A stretch of 64,000 nucleotides of DNA from Planctomycetota bacterium. GTDB lineage: Bacteria > Planctomycetota > UBA1135 > GCA-002686595. Made by a program: the position numbers and the translations under genes. The notes under the pieces are model-generated. The model made no database searches. It was not told where the DNA came from and was given only the letters and a program-made list of their open reading frames with translations. The stretch lies in assembly GCA_023150475.1 (NCBI GenBank), contig JAKLKU010000019.1, positions 62,001-126,000 of the forward strand, read 5' to 3'. Every line of letters starts with the position of its first letter. The first letter of the stretch is position 1. Of this stretch, positions 43,442-52,366 are shown in pieces.

Positions 43442-44416
43442 ATGATCGAGAGACGCGCCGTTCTGATTGGAAGCGGACTGGCGGTTACAGCCGTGGCGGT
43501 TGCCGTGTCCTTGCACGCCGCGGCGCCGACGTACCAGGTACCCACGGCCCTCAGCTTCTACAGCCCAGCTTTTCGCTGTCCAATTGGGCTCGACGACGAC
43601 TTGGCGAACTACGTGTCATGGGCTGTTCCCGAGAAGCGACTGGTCGTTGGAGTCCAGGAGAAGCATCCAGTCTCAGGTGAATGGGCACGAGCAGAGTACG
43701 TGTACTCGACTTCGTACCAGCTTCTCGACGTCGCATTCCGGCTGGCTGGTCAGGAGCTGTACATCTCCGGAGTTCAGGTAGAGCGCTCGACCTATACGGA
43801 CGTCATCGAAAGGTGGACGTTTCCGGCCGAGACGGGTGGATATACGGGCTCTGTGGGCGGCGGAGCGACCGGCACAGGCGTACCACGAGCGGCATTTGCC
43901 GGATACGCGAGCATCAGCGGGGGCACGTACTTGCCCCCGAATATCCGGAACACGACGCGGCAGCCGGTGCCCAACAAAACTGTGCTCTACGCCGCCCCCG
44001 CGGGCGGCCATTTCAACTGCATCGCGGCGGATCCGGAAGGCCGCCAGTTATTCCTGCACAACTACACCACCGGTGATGTGCTGGCCCTTGATCTGTTGGT
44101 GGAAGACGCCGTCCCTCAGATCCTCTTCTCCGGGACCCAGAATCCGACGCTGGCGGGCGCGCGGACCATGGTTTTGCACGATGTGCCGAACGTTGGCCGC
44201 ATCTGCCGCTTGACTGCCGAGGACCGCCACGGCGCATATCCGAGCGGCTCCAACCAGACGGCGATTCTGATCGATCCAGAGAACGACGCGATGTTCGACT
44301 CGCTCGCCGTTCATTCTGCTGTGGACCTCGCACGCGGCTTGACCCCGTTCGGCAATCCGAAGAACTGGCTGAGCACAGCCAATTTCGGGTGGGACTCGGA
44401 GACAGAGTTCCAATAG
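43442..44416 (+). CDS. Exported orphan protein of atypical codon use
   Basis: 324 residues. ATG at 43442, signal peptide (RRAVLIGSGLAVTAVAVAVSLHAAAP, cut near AAAPTYQ). The mature protein is beta-rich, with YTGSVGGGATGTG, YLPPNIRNTTRQPVPNKTVLYAAPAGGHFNC and FLHNYTTGDVLALDL, vaguely propeller-like; no family recognised. Third codon positions contain clearly more A and T than the neighbours, as visible in codons like ATT, GTT, CTT, ACA. This suggests a recently acquired gene. Flanked by non-coding DNA on both sides (366 and 230 bases). Confidence 0.75.
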   Translation: MIERRAVLIGSGLAVTAVAVAVSLHAAAPTYQVPTALSFYSPAFRCPIGLDDDLANYVSWAVPEKRLVVGVQEKHPVSGEWARAEYVYSTSYQLLDVAFRLAGQELYISGVQVERSTYTDVIERWTFPAETGGYTGSVGGGATGTGVPRAAFAGYASISGGTYLPPNIRNTTRQPVPNKTVLYAAPAGGHFNCIAADPEGRQLFLHNYTTGDVLALDLLVEDAVPQILFSGTQNPTLAGARTMVLHDVPNVGRICRLTAEDRHGAYPSGSNQTAILIDPENDAMFDSLAVHSAVDLARGLTPFGNPKNWLSTANFGWDSETEFQ

Positions 44417-44646
44417 CCACCATGCAGCCGGTCCCGTCGGTCTGTGCACTCACCTAGAGTCCGCGGCCGCAGCCGACCGACTGGGTAGCGATGTGGGGAG
44501 CGCTGGTGGGCAGCGTGATCGCGCGGGAGCTCGCGATCGAGATCCCTGCGGAGAAGGTCCACGCTACCGACGCGTGGCGCGGAGAGTGTCCGCGCCGGCC
44601 GACCCGGAGGAGGAGCGGCAGTCGCGACCCCGAACGTCAATCGGCT

Positions 44647-46356
44647 TCAAGCCTTGGCCGCTGCGCGCCGGTGCAGTGCGTCGATCTCGGCTTGGATCAC
44701 GGCGTCGTCGAGCTTGGGGAAGAGGCCCTCGACTTGGCCGATGCGTTGCCCGGAGAGACCGCGTCGCCAGGCTCCGGCGACCGGGAGCTTCGGCCAGCCC
44801 TGCTCCGCGACCTCGCCGAGGTTGCCGAGCATCGTCCAGAGCTTCTGCGCCTTGCCCGGCAGGATCGGCGCCATCCACTGCGCGAGCACCGCGAGCCACT
44901 CGCAACACGTCGCGAGCGCGGCGCCGGCGCGCTCGGGCTCGGTCTTGCGCAAGGACCACGGCGCGACGCGGTCGACGAAGACGTTGGCGAGCCGCGCGTT
45001 CGCCGCGAGCTCCTCGCACGCGCGGCGGAAGCGGAACTCGCGGATCGCGACGCCCGGATCGGCGAAGGCACCGCACTCGCCGAGCAGGATGCGGTCGAAT
45101 TCCGCCGCGTGCTCGGGCGACAGGGCCGGGATCTTCGCCTCGTAGTACTTCTCGAGGAACTTCAGCACGCGCGACGCGAGGTTGCCGATCGTGTCGGCGA
45201 GCAACACGTTGTTCGCGCTCTGGAAGTCCTTCCAGTTGAAGTCGGAGTCCTTGGTCTCGGGCGAGCTCGAGAGCAAGTAGAAGCGCGCCGCGTCGGCGTC
45301 GAAGCGCGCGAAGAACTCGTCGAGGTCGATGTACCAGCCCTGCGAGGTCGAGAACTTGCGGCCTTCGAGATTGTAGAACTCGTTCGCCGGCACGTGCCAC
45401 GGCAGGACGTAGCCCTGCTTGACGCCGTAGAGCATCGCGGGGAACACGACGCAGTGGAACGGGATGTTGTCCTTGCCGATGAAGTGGACGAGCCGCGTGT
45501 CCTCCGAGCGCCACCAACTCTGCCAATCGGCGCCGCGCGCGTCGGCCCATTCGCGCGTGAACGACACGTAGCCGATCGGCGCGTCGAACCAGACGTAGAG
45601 CACCTTGCCGCGTTCGCCGCGCGCGCGGTCCTCGGGCACCGGCACGCCCCACTGCATGTCGCGGGTGATCGGCCGCGGCTCGACTTCGGCGAGCTGGTTC
45701 GCGACGAACGTCTGAACGTTCGGCTTCCACTCGTGCTCTTTCGCCCACGCGCCGAGTTTCTCGTCGCGCAGCTTCGGCAGGTCGAGGTACCAGTGTCGCG
45801 TCTTGCGCTTCTCCGGCCGCGAGCCGCAGACCTTGCAGCGCGGATCGGCGAACTCGAGCGGGTTCAGCCACTTCGCGCACCGCGGGCACTCGTCGCCGCG
45901 CGCTTCCGGGTACCCGCAGTTCGGGCAGGTTCCGGCGATGTAGCGATCGGCGAGGAAGCGAGCGTCGTTCACGCAGTAGAGCTGCTCCTCCTCGCGTTGG
46001 AGCAGGTAGCCGCCGACGTCGAGGCGCCGGAAGAAGTCCTGGCTGAGCTCGGCGTGGCACGGCGAGATGCTGGTGCCCGACCAGACGTCGAAGCGGATGC
46101 CGAGGCGGTCGAACGTCGACTTGATCACGCCGCGCCAGTGCGCGACGTACTCGCCGTAGGCCCGGTTCTCCTTCTCGGCGCCGATCGTGATCGCGACGCC
46201 GTGTTCGTCGGTGCCGCAGACGTAGAGCACTTCCTCGCCTTGCATGCGCAGCGTCCGCGCGTAGACGTCGGCGGGCAGGTACGCACCGACGACGTGGCCG
46301 AAGTGGATCGGACCGTTGGCGTAGGGCAGAGCGCTGGTGACGAGATAACGGACCAT
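44647..46356 (-). CDS. metG: Methionyl-tRNA synthetase
   Basis: 569-residue class I synthetase, without the extra C-terminal tRNA-binding domain of longer types. SALPYANGPIHFGHVVG contains the HIGH signature (HFGH, residues 18-21). A zinc knuckle with CPNC/CPRC and a CKVC pair follows. The KMSKS loop reads GRKFSTSQG, an altered form with Thr replacing the second Lys. The anticodon domain is present (VLKFLEKYY..., WSLRKTEPERAGAALA). Starts 10 bases after the EI24-like gene on the same strand, so they are likely cotranscribed. A second metG copy, if any, would be elsewhere. Confidence 0.94.
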   Translation of the reverse strand: MVRYLVTSALPYANGPIHFGHVVGAYLPADVYARTLRMQGEEVLYVCGTDEHGVAITIGAEKENRAYGEYVAHWRGVIKSTFDRLGIRFDVWSGTSISPCHAELSQDFFRRLDVGGYLLQREEEQLYCVNDARFLADRYIAGTCPNCGYPEARGDECPRCAKWLNPLEFADPRCKVCGSRPEKRKTRHWYLDLPKLRDEKLGAWAKEHEWKPNVQTFVANQLAEVEPRPITRDMQWGVPVPEDRARGERGKVLYVWFDAPIGYVSFTREWADARGADWQSWWRSEDTRLVHFIGKDNIPFHCVVFPAMLYGVKQGYVLPWHVPANEFYNLEGRKFSTSQGWYIDLDEFFARFDADAARFYLLSSSPETKDSDFNWKDFQSANNVLLADTIGNLASRVLKFLEKYYEAKIPALSPEHAAEFDRILLGECGAFADPGVAIREFRFRRACEELAANARLANVFVDRVAPWSLRKTEPERAGAALATCCEWLAVLAQWMAPILPGKAQKLWTMLGNLGEVAEQGWPKLPVAGAWRRGLSGQRIGQVEGLFPKLDDAVIQAEIDALHRRAAAKA

Positions 46357-46366
46357 GCGGCCCGTT

Positions 46367-47329
46367 CTAGTGCGGCGCGAGAGCGCGATCCAGCGACCGC
46401 AGGCCTTTCTTGTCGAGTCGACAGACGAGCCACGCGCCGCCGACCGACGCTGCCGGCACGCAGACGAGCGGCCCGATGAACGGCACGACGAACACCAAGC
46501 CCGCGACCAGGCCGAACGCGATCACGGCGCCGCCGTGCTCGCGCACGAAGCGCAGCCGTTGCGCGAGGCTCCACTCGCGCCGCGAGAACGGGATGTCGAG
46601 CAACGACACCGCCGTTGCGAAGCCCGCGCACACGGCGAAGAGCAGGCCGCCGACCAACGGTACGAACTGCAACGGGAACGCGAGCAGGAGCACCAACGCG
46701 GCGAGCAACGACGCCTTGACGCTGGTCCACACCGTCGCGAGGTTGCGCACGACCCACGCCTTCGCGCCGACTTCGCCGCGCGAGGCGTCCCAGCTCGCGC
46801 GCGGATCGGCGCCGAACCACGCCCGCTCGATCCGTGCGTGCACGACGTCGAGGAACGGGCCACACGCCGCTTCGTAGACGATCGAGAACGCCCACAACGC
46901 GACGAGGAAGCCGACTGCGAGCGCGACCACGTGTCCGCCCAGCGAGACGAGCCACCACATCGTCGCGCTCTTCAAGACCGCTTCCAGCGCGTCGGCGAGC
47001 CACTGCGGCGTGAACACGAGCTCCGCCGCGCCGTCGGCGCGCAACGCCTCGACCCAGCCGGCGACGAACGTCACCAGCCAATACGTCGTCGCCACGAAGA
47101 GCGTCGTCGTCGCGAGGATCGGCGGGACGAGCCAACGTTTCGTGCCGCCCGTGCGGCCGAGGAAGTAGAGCCCGCGCAGGAACGCCTGGCCGCCCGCGAG
47201 GAGGTCGGCGCGGGTGCCCACCTTCGGCGCGCCGAGCGAGGGCTCCACGACGCGCGCGCAGTACGCGCAGTGCTCGACGCGCTCGTCGGCGGCAGGGTAG
47301 CCGCAACGCGGACACGGCAGAGGATTCAT
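46367..47329 (-). CDS. EI24/CysZ-like membrane protein with N-terminal zinc ribbon
   Basis: 320 residues. N-terminal CPRCGY...CAYC is a zinc-ribbon (two CxxC pairs, residues 6-24), then about five to six membrane helices with the EI24 motif region (YFLGRTGGTKRWLVPPILATTTLF; ALWAFSIVYEAACGPFLDVVHARIE; LQFVPLVGGLLFAVCAGFATAVSLLDIPFSRREW; FGLVAGLVFVVPFIGPLVCVPAASVGGAWLV). Known members transport sulfate (CysZ) or are of unknown function. Fusion with a zinc ribbon is uncommon. First gene of a two-gene unit with metG; the link to translation is unclear. Confidence 0.82.
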   Translation of the reverse strand: MNPLPCPRCGYPAADERVEHCAYCARVVEPSLGAPKVGTRADLLAGGQAFLRGLYFLGRTGGTKRWLVPPILATTTLFVATTYWLVTFVAGWVEALRADGAAELVFTPQWLADALEAVLKSATMWWLVSLGGHVVALAVGFLVALWAFSIVYEAACGPFLDVVHARIERAWFGADPRASWDASRGEVGAKAWVVRNLATVWTSVKASLLAALVLLLAFPLQFVPLVGGLLFAVCAGFATAVSLLDIPFSRREWSLAQRLRFVREHGGAVIAFGLVAGLVFVVPFIGPLVCVPAASVGGAWLVCRLDKKGLRSLDRALAPH

Positions 47330-47485
47330 GCGTAGGTCGACGTTTCGGCGGGGGGACGGCGAGTCGCCGGCTCGCTAGAATGCGCGGCTCAACCCGAGCT
47401 TGCGAGAGGGTGCCGAGGGCTTTCGGAAGGCCCGCGCGCCTCCTTGCGTTCCGTGCTCGCGAACCTTTCGAACCGGAGTCCGACG

Positions 47486-48655
47486 ATGTCCACGTACCGC
47501 CCCCTCGACTACATGATGCTCGACGATCAGTTCTCGGAGGACGAGCGCATGGTGCGCGACGCGGTGCGCCAGTGGGTCACCGAACGCTACCTGCCGCTCG
47601 CGATGGAGCACTTCGAGGCGGGCACGTTCCCGATGGAGTTCGTGCCCGAGATCGCCGAGCTCGGCATGTTCGGGCCGACGACGCCGACCGAGTACGGCGG
47701 CGCGGGGCTCAACAACGTCGCGTACGGGCTGATCTGCCAGGAACTCGAGCGCGGCGATTCCGGCCTGCGCTCGTTCGTGTCGGTCCAAGGCTCGCTCGTG
47801 ATGTACCCGATCTACGCCTACGGCAGCGAAGAGCAGCGGCGCAAATGGCTGCCGTTGCTCGCGAGCGGCAAGGCGATCGGCTGTTTCGGTCTGACCGAGC
47901 CCGACTTCGGCTCGAACCCGGGCGGCATGCTGACCACCGCGAAGAAGGTCGGCAACGAGTGGGTGATCAACGGCCGCAAGATGTGGATCACGAACGGCAC
48001 GGTCTCCGACGTCGCCGTCGTGTGGGCGCGCACCGAACAGGGCGTCCGCGGCTTCCTGGTCGAGAAGGACCGCCCCGGTTTCTCGGCGCCGGAGCAGAAG
48101 CACAAGTTCTCGCTGCGCGCTTCGGTGACGAGCGAGCTCGTACTCGAGGACGTCAAGGTGCCCGACGCGAACCGCCTGCCGAAAGGTGAAGGCCTCAAGG
48201 CGCCGCTCGGTTGCCTGACGCAGGCGCGTTACGGCATCGCGTGGGGTGGCGTCGGCGCCGCGCTCGCGTGCTTCGACGAAGCGTTGAACTACGCGAAGCA
48301 GCGGATCGTCTTCGACAAGCCGCTCGCGGGCTTCCAGATCCCGCAGAAGAAGTTCGCCGACATGGCGACGCAGATCACGCTCGCGCAGCTCTTGGCGTTG
48401 CGCCTCGGCCGCTTGAAGGACGAAGGCAAGTTCACGCCGGCCCAAGTGTCGCTGGCGAAGCGCAACAACGTCGCGATCGCGCTCGACGTCGCGCGCACGT
48501 GCCGCGACTTGCTCGGCGCGAACGGGATCAGCCTCGAGTACCAGGTCGGCCGCCACATGTGCAACCTGGAGAGCGTGATCACGTACGAAGGCACGCACGA
48601 CATCCACACGCTCGCGATCGGTCAGGAAGTGACCGGCCTCGCGGCGTTCCGTTGA
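47486..48655 (+). CDS. Acyl-CoA dehydrogenase, glutaryl-CoA-dehydrogenase-like
   Basis: 389-residue flavoenzyme from ATG 47486 (frame open from a GTG at 47456 region; the upstream piece is not protein-like). Landmarks: GMFGPTTPTEYGGAGL, FVSVQGSLVMYPIYAYGSEEQ, GCFGLTEPDFGSNPGGM, WITNGTVSDVAVVWA and the C-terminal ITYEGTHDIHTLAIGQEVTGLAAF. The YEGTHDIHTLxIG segment places the catalytic Glu in the position of glutaryl-CoA dehydrogenase, which couples oxidation to decarboxylation to crotonyl-CoA. A role in lysine/tryptophan or aromatic degradation is inferred from the family. Promoter: TAGAAT at 47376-47381 is a good -10. Confidence 0.92.
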   Translation: MSTYRPLDYMMLDDQFSEDERMVRDAVRQWVTERYLPLAMEHFEAGTFPMEFVPEIAELGMFGPTTPTEYGGAGLNNVAYGLICQELERGDSGLRSFVSVQGSLVMYPIYAYGSEEQRRKWLPLLASGKAIGCFGLTEPDFGSNPGGMLTTAKKVGNEWVINGRKMWITNGTVSDVAVVWARTEQGVRGFLVEKDRPGFSAPEQKHKFSLRASVTSELVLEDVKVPDANRLPKGEGLKAPLGCLTQARYGIAWGGVGAALACFDEALNYAKQRIVFDKPLAGFQIPQKKFADMATQITLAQLLALRLGRLKDEGKFTPAQVSLAKRNNVAIALDVARTCRDLLGANGISLEYQVGRHMCNLESVITYEGTHDIHTLAIGQEVTGLAAFR

Positions 48656-48752
48656 ACGACACACGCCGAACTCGCCTCGGCGAGGGTGCGGCGGCGAGAG
48701 CGCGGCGCGCACGCCGCCCGGCTCGTGCCCGTCCGGCTCGGCGACCCGCCGC

Positions 48753-50180
48753 CTAGCAGCACCCGTGTCGTTCGTGCGCCGCGATCGGCGCCGGCCGCTC
48801 GATCAGCGCTCGCGCGATCGACAGGTCCGCGGGCTCGATCGCGGCGAGATCGAGCGTTCGCCGCTCGGCTTCGGCGAGCGCGCGGCCGTCCGCGGCGTGC
48901 GTCGTTCGGACGATCGGCCTCGTGAGCTCCGTGCCGGCCGCGAGCACTTCGGCGCGCGTCCCGTCGACCAGTTCGACACGCGTGCCCGGCGGGTAGATGC
49001 CGAGGCTCCGGATCAGTGCGCCGAGTGCCGCGGGATCGAATGCGCCGCGGTCGTCGAGCATGATCTCGAACGCGCGTCGTGCGCTCAACGCGGGTTTGTA
49101 CGGCCGCACGGCGGTCAACGCTTCGTACACGTCGCACGCTTGCACGATCGACGTCGTCGTCGAGCGTTCGAACCAAGGCGGCACCCGCGGATAACCGCCG
49201 CCATCGTGCCGCAAGTGATGTCCGAACGCGGCGCCGATCGAGAGCTCGCCCGCGTTCGGCACGGCGAGCAGCAGCTCCGCGCCGACCTTGGGATGGCGCG
49301 CGACGACGCGGCGTTCGTCGTCGGACAGTGCGCCGGGCTTGAAGAGGATCTCGTGCGGCAAGTTCGACTTGCCGATGTCGTGCAGCAGGCCCGCGGTGCC
49401 GAGCTCGACGAGCAACTCGCGCTCGAAACCGAGCGATCGCCCGACCTGCACGGCGAGCACCGCGACGCGCACCGAATGCCCGACGGTGTACGTGTCGTAG
49501 TTCGGGTAACGCACGACTTGGAGCAGATCGGAGAAGCCGTCGCTCTCGAGCGTCGAGATCAGTCCTTCGGCGCTGCCGCGGGCAGCGTCGGGATCGACCG
49601 AGCCGCCGCCGCCCGCGCGCGCGTGAGCGGTCTCGACCGAATCGAAGAGCGAACGGTAGGTGCGGAACGTGCCCGAGCCTTCGGCCCCGTCGGATTCGAC
49701 GCGTTCGAACAGGAACTGGCCGAACCACGCGGGGTCTTCGTACGGCGGCGAGAGCTGCACGTGCTCGCCGACGGTGTCGAGCGCCTTGCGCGCGACTTCG
49801 AGACTCTCGAGCGGTTCGCGCACGCGCACGCAGAGTTCGAGCAGCCCGAGGACTTCTTCGGCGGCGAGGCCGCGTTTCAGCAGCAGACCGCCGCAGCGCA
49901 ACCACTCGAGTTGTCTCACCAGCTTGCGGCCGACCAGCGTCGAGCCGAGCAGGAGCCGCCCCTCGTGCACGAGCCTGCCGTTGACGAGCCCGAGGAACCA
50001 CGCGTCCTTCCGATCGGCGTCGAGCCGCGCAGCGACGGCCGCGGCGAACTCGTGCGCCGCGCCGCTCACGCGCGGATGTTCGCGGGAGAAGAGGGCCCGC
50101 TGGCTCAGCGCGTGGACCAGCGCGTTGACGAGCTCCTCGTGCGTCGACGTCTGGACGGAGAGGTTCGGCGGAGTGCTCAT
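48753..50180 (-). CDS. HD-GYP-domain phosphodiesterase-like protein
   Basis: 475 residues. The C-terminal half is an HD-GYP domain: GHS around 235, LLHDIGKSNLP with the HD pair at 267-268, GHHLRHDGGGYP at 320-331 (the family HHExxDGxGYP with Glu replaced), and DVYEALTAVRPYK. It would hydrolyse cyclic di-GMP or related dinucleotides in the cytoplasm. The N-terminal 160 residues are a helical/beta module (ALSQRALFSREHPRV...LGLVNGRLVHEGRLLLG...LVRQLEWLRCGGLLLKRGLAAEEVLGLL) seemingly shared with the upstream HEAT-like protein. Its ATG overlaps that gene's stop (ATGA at 50177-50180), implying coupling. Confidence 0.86.
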   Translation of the reverse strand: MSTPPNLSVQTSTHEELVNALVHALSQRALFSREHPRVSGAAHEFAAAVAARLDADRKDAWFLGLVNGRLVHEGRLLLGSTLVGRKLVRQLEWLRCGGLLLKRGLAAEEVLGLLELCVRVREPLESLEVARKALDTVGEHVQLSPPYEDPAWFGQFLFERVESDGAEGSGTFRTYRSLFDSVETAHARAGGGGSVDPDAARGSAEGLISTLESDGFSDLLQVVRYPNYDTYTVGHSVRVAVLAVQVGRSLGFERELLVELGTAGLLHDIGKSNLPHEILFKPGALSDDERRVVARHPKVGAELLLAVPNAGELSIGAAFGHHLRHDGGGYPRVPPWFERSTTTSIVQACDVYEALTAVRPYKPALSARRAFEIMLDDRGAFDPAALGALIRSLGIYPPGTRVELVDGTRAEVLAAGTELTRPIVRTTHAADGRALAEAERRTLDLAAIEPADLSIARALIERPAPIAAHERHGCC

Positions 50181-52084
50181 GCGGTTCGTTCGATGGCGGC
50201 CAGCGCTTCCGTGGCGGCGCGGCGGGCGGTCGCCGGCCACGCGTGCAACACGAGGCGCTTGCGTTCCGTCGCGATGCGCACGAGCTCCGCCGCGGCGTCC
50301 TCGAGCCCCAGTTCGCCGAGCGCGTGGATCGCCGGCACGATCCAGGGCTCGTCGCGCGCTTCTTCCGGCGTCCGGCGCAACCGCTCGACGAGGAATCGTT
50401 CGACTTCGAGCGCGAGTTCGTGCGACGCGCTGTCGCCGAGACCCTGTTCCAGGATCGTCGCGACGAGTTTCGTCGAGCGCGTGTCGAGTTCGTCGATCGT
50501 CGCGACGACCCGCGCACCCCGCCAACGCGGCGGATGTTGCTTCAGCGCGTCGAGCAGCAGCGGCCGCACGACGTGCGCGCGAGTGGAGTCGAACAACGCG
50601 CGGTAGAAGCCGGAGAGCTCCGGACGCAGGGACTGGAACGACTGTGCGCCGATCTTCGCTTCGTAGACGACGCGCGTGCAGCCGAGCCGCCGCACGACGC
50701 CCGGCAGATCCGCGGGCGACACGCGCCCGAGCGCGGCGACGATCCGCCTGCGCAACGACGGGTGCAGCGCCGGGTTGAAGCTCAAGAGCTCGCTCGCGAG
50801 GTGCGGCGCGATCGCGACGAGCCGACGGCGTTCGCCCGCCTCGGCGATCTGGCACGCGACGTTGAGCCACAACGCGGCTCGTTCCGGCCCCAGCACGGCG
50901 TCCACCGCGGGCAGTCGCAGATCGACGAGCCAACCGTCGGACGTGCGCAGGAAGTGCGTCAGCGCGCGCTCGAACAACGCGACTTCGCGCGGCGCGAGCC
51001 GCGGTCCGATCAAGGTGTGCAGCCGCTCCAAGATCTCCGGCACGCGTTCGTCGTTCGCCGGGTCGAACAGCAACTCGACGAAGATCGCGATCCGTTCCTG
51101 CCGGCACTCGCGGGTGCACTCGTCGGACGCTTTCGCGATTCCGCCGCAGGCGCCGATCCGGTCGACGAGTTCCGGCAGCGCGAGTGCGTAGTTCGCGCCG
51201 TCGTCGGGGATCTCGTCGAGTCCGTCTTCGTGCTCAGCGCCGCGAGCCGACGCGGCGGAGTCGAGCGCGGAGTCCTTGCCGTTCTGCAGGAGCTCGGTCA
51301 GCGAACGCACGCTTTCCGCGTCCGACGAACGCGAAAGCGCGTCCAACAGCGAATCGCAGAGCCCATCGAGTTGGCCGTGCTCCGCGTACGCGCCGAGCGC
51401 GTCGGCGAGCGCACTCGCGAGCGCCGTCGACGCCGTCGACAACACTTCGTCGAGCGCGCGTTCGATCGCGTCGGGATCGGGGGTTTCGTCTTCCGGACGC
51501 TCGACGCGTTCGACGACGCGCTTCAGCGCGTCGCCGAGCCATTCGCCGACCGCCTGCCGCGACGCAGCGTCGAGCGAGCTCCCCTCGAGCGTCGCGTCGA
51601 CGTTCGCCAGCGCGTGCACCAGCGTTTGGGAGCGTGCGACGTCACGGCGCCCGAACTCGCGGTGCAAGACGCGCACGGTCGGAGGCAACGCGTCGAATTC
51701 GACGGCGACCAGGTCCGTCGAAAGCTCGACGCGTTTGCCGGTGGAACGCAGCGCGGCGGCGAGTGCGTGCAGGTCTGCCGTCGTCGCGGCGACGTCGATG
51801 TCGATGCCAACGAGTCCGAGGCGCGCGAGTCGAGCGCAGAACGCGCGCGCCGTCGGGTCCTCGGCGTCGAGCGTCTCCGCGTTCGCCGTCACGCCGTCCG
51901 CATGCGCGCGCAGCGCCACCGTCGTCGTTTCGCCCGCGAGCCGGCGGAGGATCGCCGCCAACTCCGTGCCGACCGACGACACGCGCGGCGTGTCGGGACC
52001 GTAGAGAGTCGCGAGAGCCTCGAGACGCGAGAACGAATCGAGGGCTCCGACCAGCGGGGAAGCGCGGGTGGCTTGGAGCTCCAT
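50177..52084 (-). CDS. HEAT-like-repeat helical protein, partner of the HD-GYP protein
   Basis: 635 residues. N-terminal 130 residues have the same succession as the HD-GYP protein (FSRLEALATLYGPDTPRVSSVGTELAAIL...LVGIDIDVAATTADLHALAAAL). The rest is mostly alpha-helical with HEAT-like pairs, e.g. LLLDALKQHPPRWRGARVVATIDELDTRSTKLVATIL and AIHALGELGLEDAAAELVRIATERKRLV at the end. No catalytic motif. No signal peptide or membrane helix, so cytoplasmic. Function unknown; a scaffold or sensor for the cyclic dinucleotide enzyme is inferred from coupling and shared module. Confidence 0.72.
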   Translation of the reverse strand: MELQATRASPLVGALDSFSRLEALATLYGPDTPRVSSVGTELAAILRRLAGETTTVALRAHADGVTANAETLDAEDPTARAFCARLARLGLVGIDIDVAATTADLHALAAALRSTGKRVELSTDLVAVEFDALPPTVRVLHREFGRRDVARSQTLVHALANVDATLEGSSLDAASRQAVGEWLGDALKRVVERVERPEDETPDPDAIERALDEVLSTASTALASALADALGAYAEHGQLDGLCDSLLDALSRSSDAESVRSLTELLQNGKDSALDSAASARGAEHEDGLDEIPDDGANYALALPELVDRIGACGGIAKASDECTRECRQERIAIFVELLFDPANDERVPEILERLHTLIGPRLAPREVALFERALTHFLRTSDGWLVDLRLPAVDAVLGPERAALWLNVACQIAEAGERRRLVAIAPHLASELLSFNPALHPSLRRRIVAALGRVSPADLPGVVRRLGCTRVVYEAKIGAQSFQSLRPELSGFYRALFDSTRAHVVRPLLLDALKQHPPRWRGARVVATIDELDTRSTKLVATILEQGLGDSASHELALEVERFLVERLRRTPEEARDEPWIVPAIHALGELGLEDAAAELVRIATERKRLVLHAWPATARRAATEALAAIERTA

Positions 52085-52366
52085 GTCGAGCGGCGGAACT
52101 GGGCGGAGTTATCGGCCGTTGCGCCCCGCTGAGTGACGGCCGTGAGCGCCGCGGCTCGTGCGACCGGCATCCGCGCAGGATTTTCCAGCTCGCGTGACCG
52201 TGCGCGCGAGCGCTTTCACGGCATGCTTGCAGGTCGTGCACGAGTTCGTTTCGCCGGCGTCGGGAGCTCCGAGACGTCCGCGACGAACACCGATTCGCGG
52301 CGAGGATCGCGAGTCGTGATCGTGCTGTGCGGCACGCGTTTACCCTCACACGAACACGAGCGCGAA

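Noticed and set aside
43131..43445. 104-codon plus-strand frame before the orphan gene
   Set aside because: No ribosome-binding site, no codon bias, and it overlaps the true start of the orphan gene.
44417..44646. Small plus-strand frame starting at 44491
   Set aside because: Only the first about 30 codons look protein-like; it then runs antisense through metG, so it is not a gene, though it could be a fragment of something lost.
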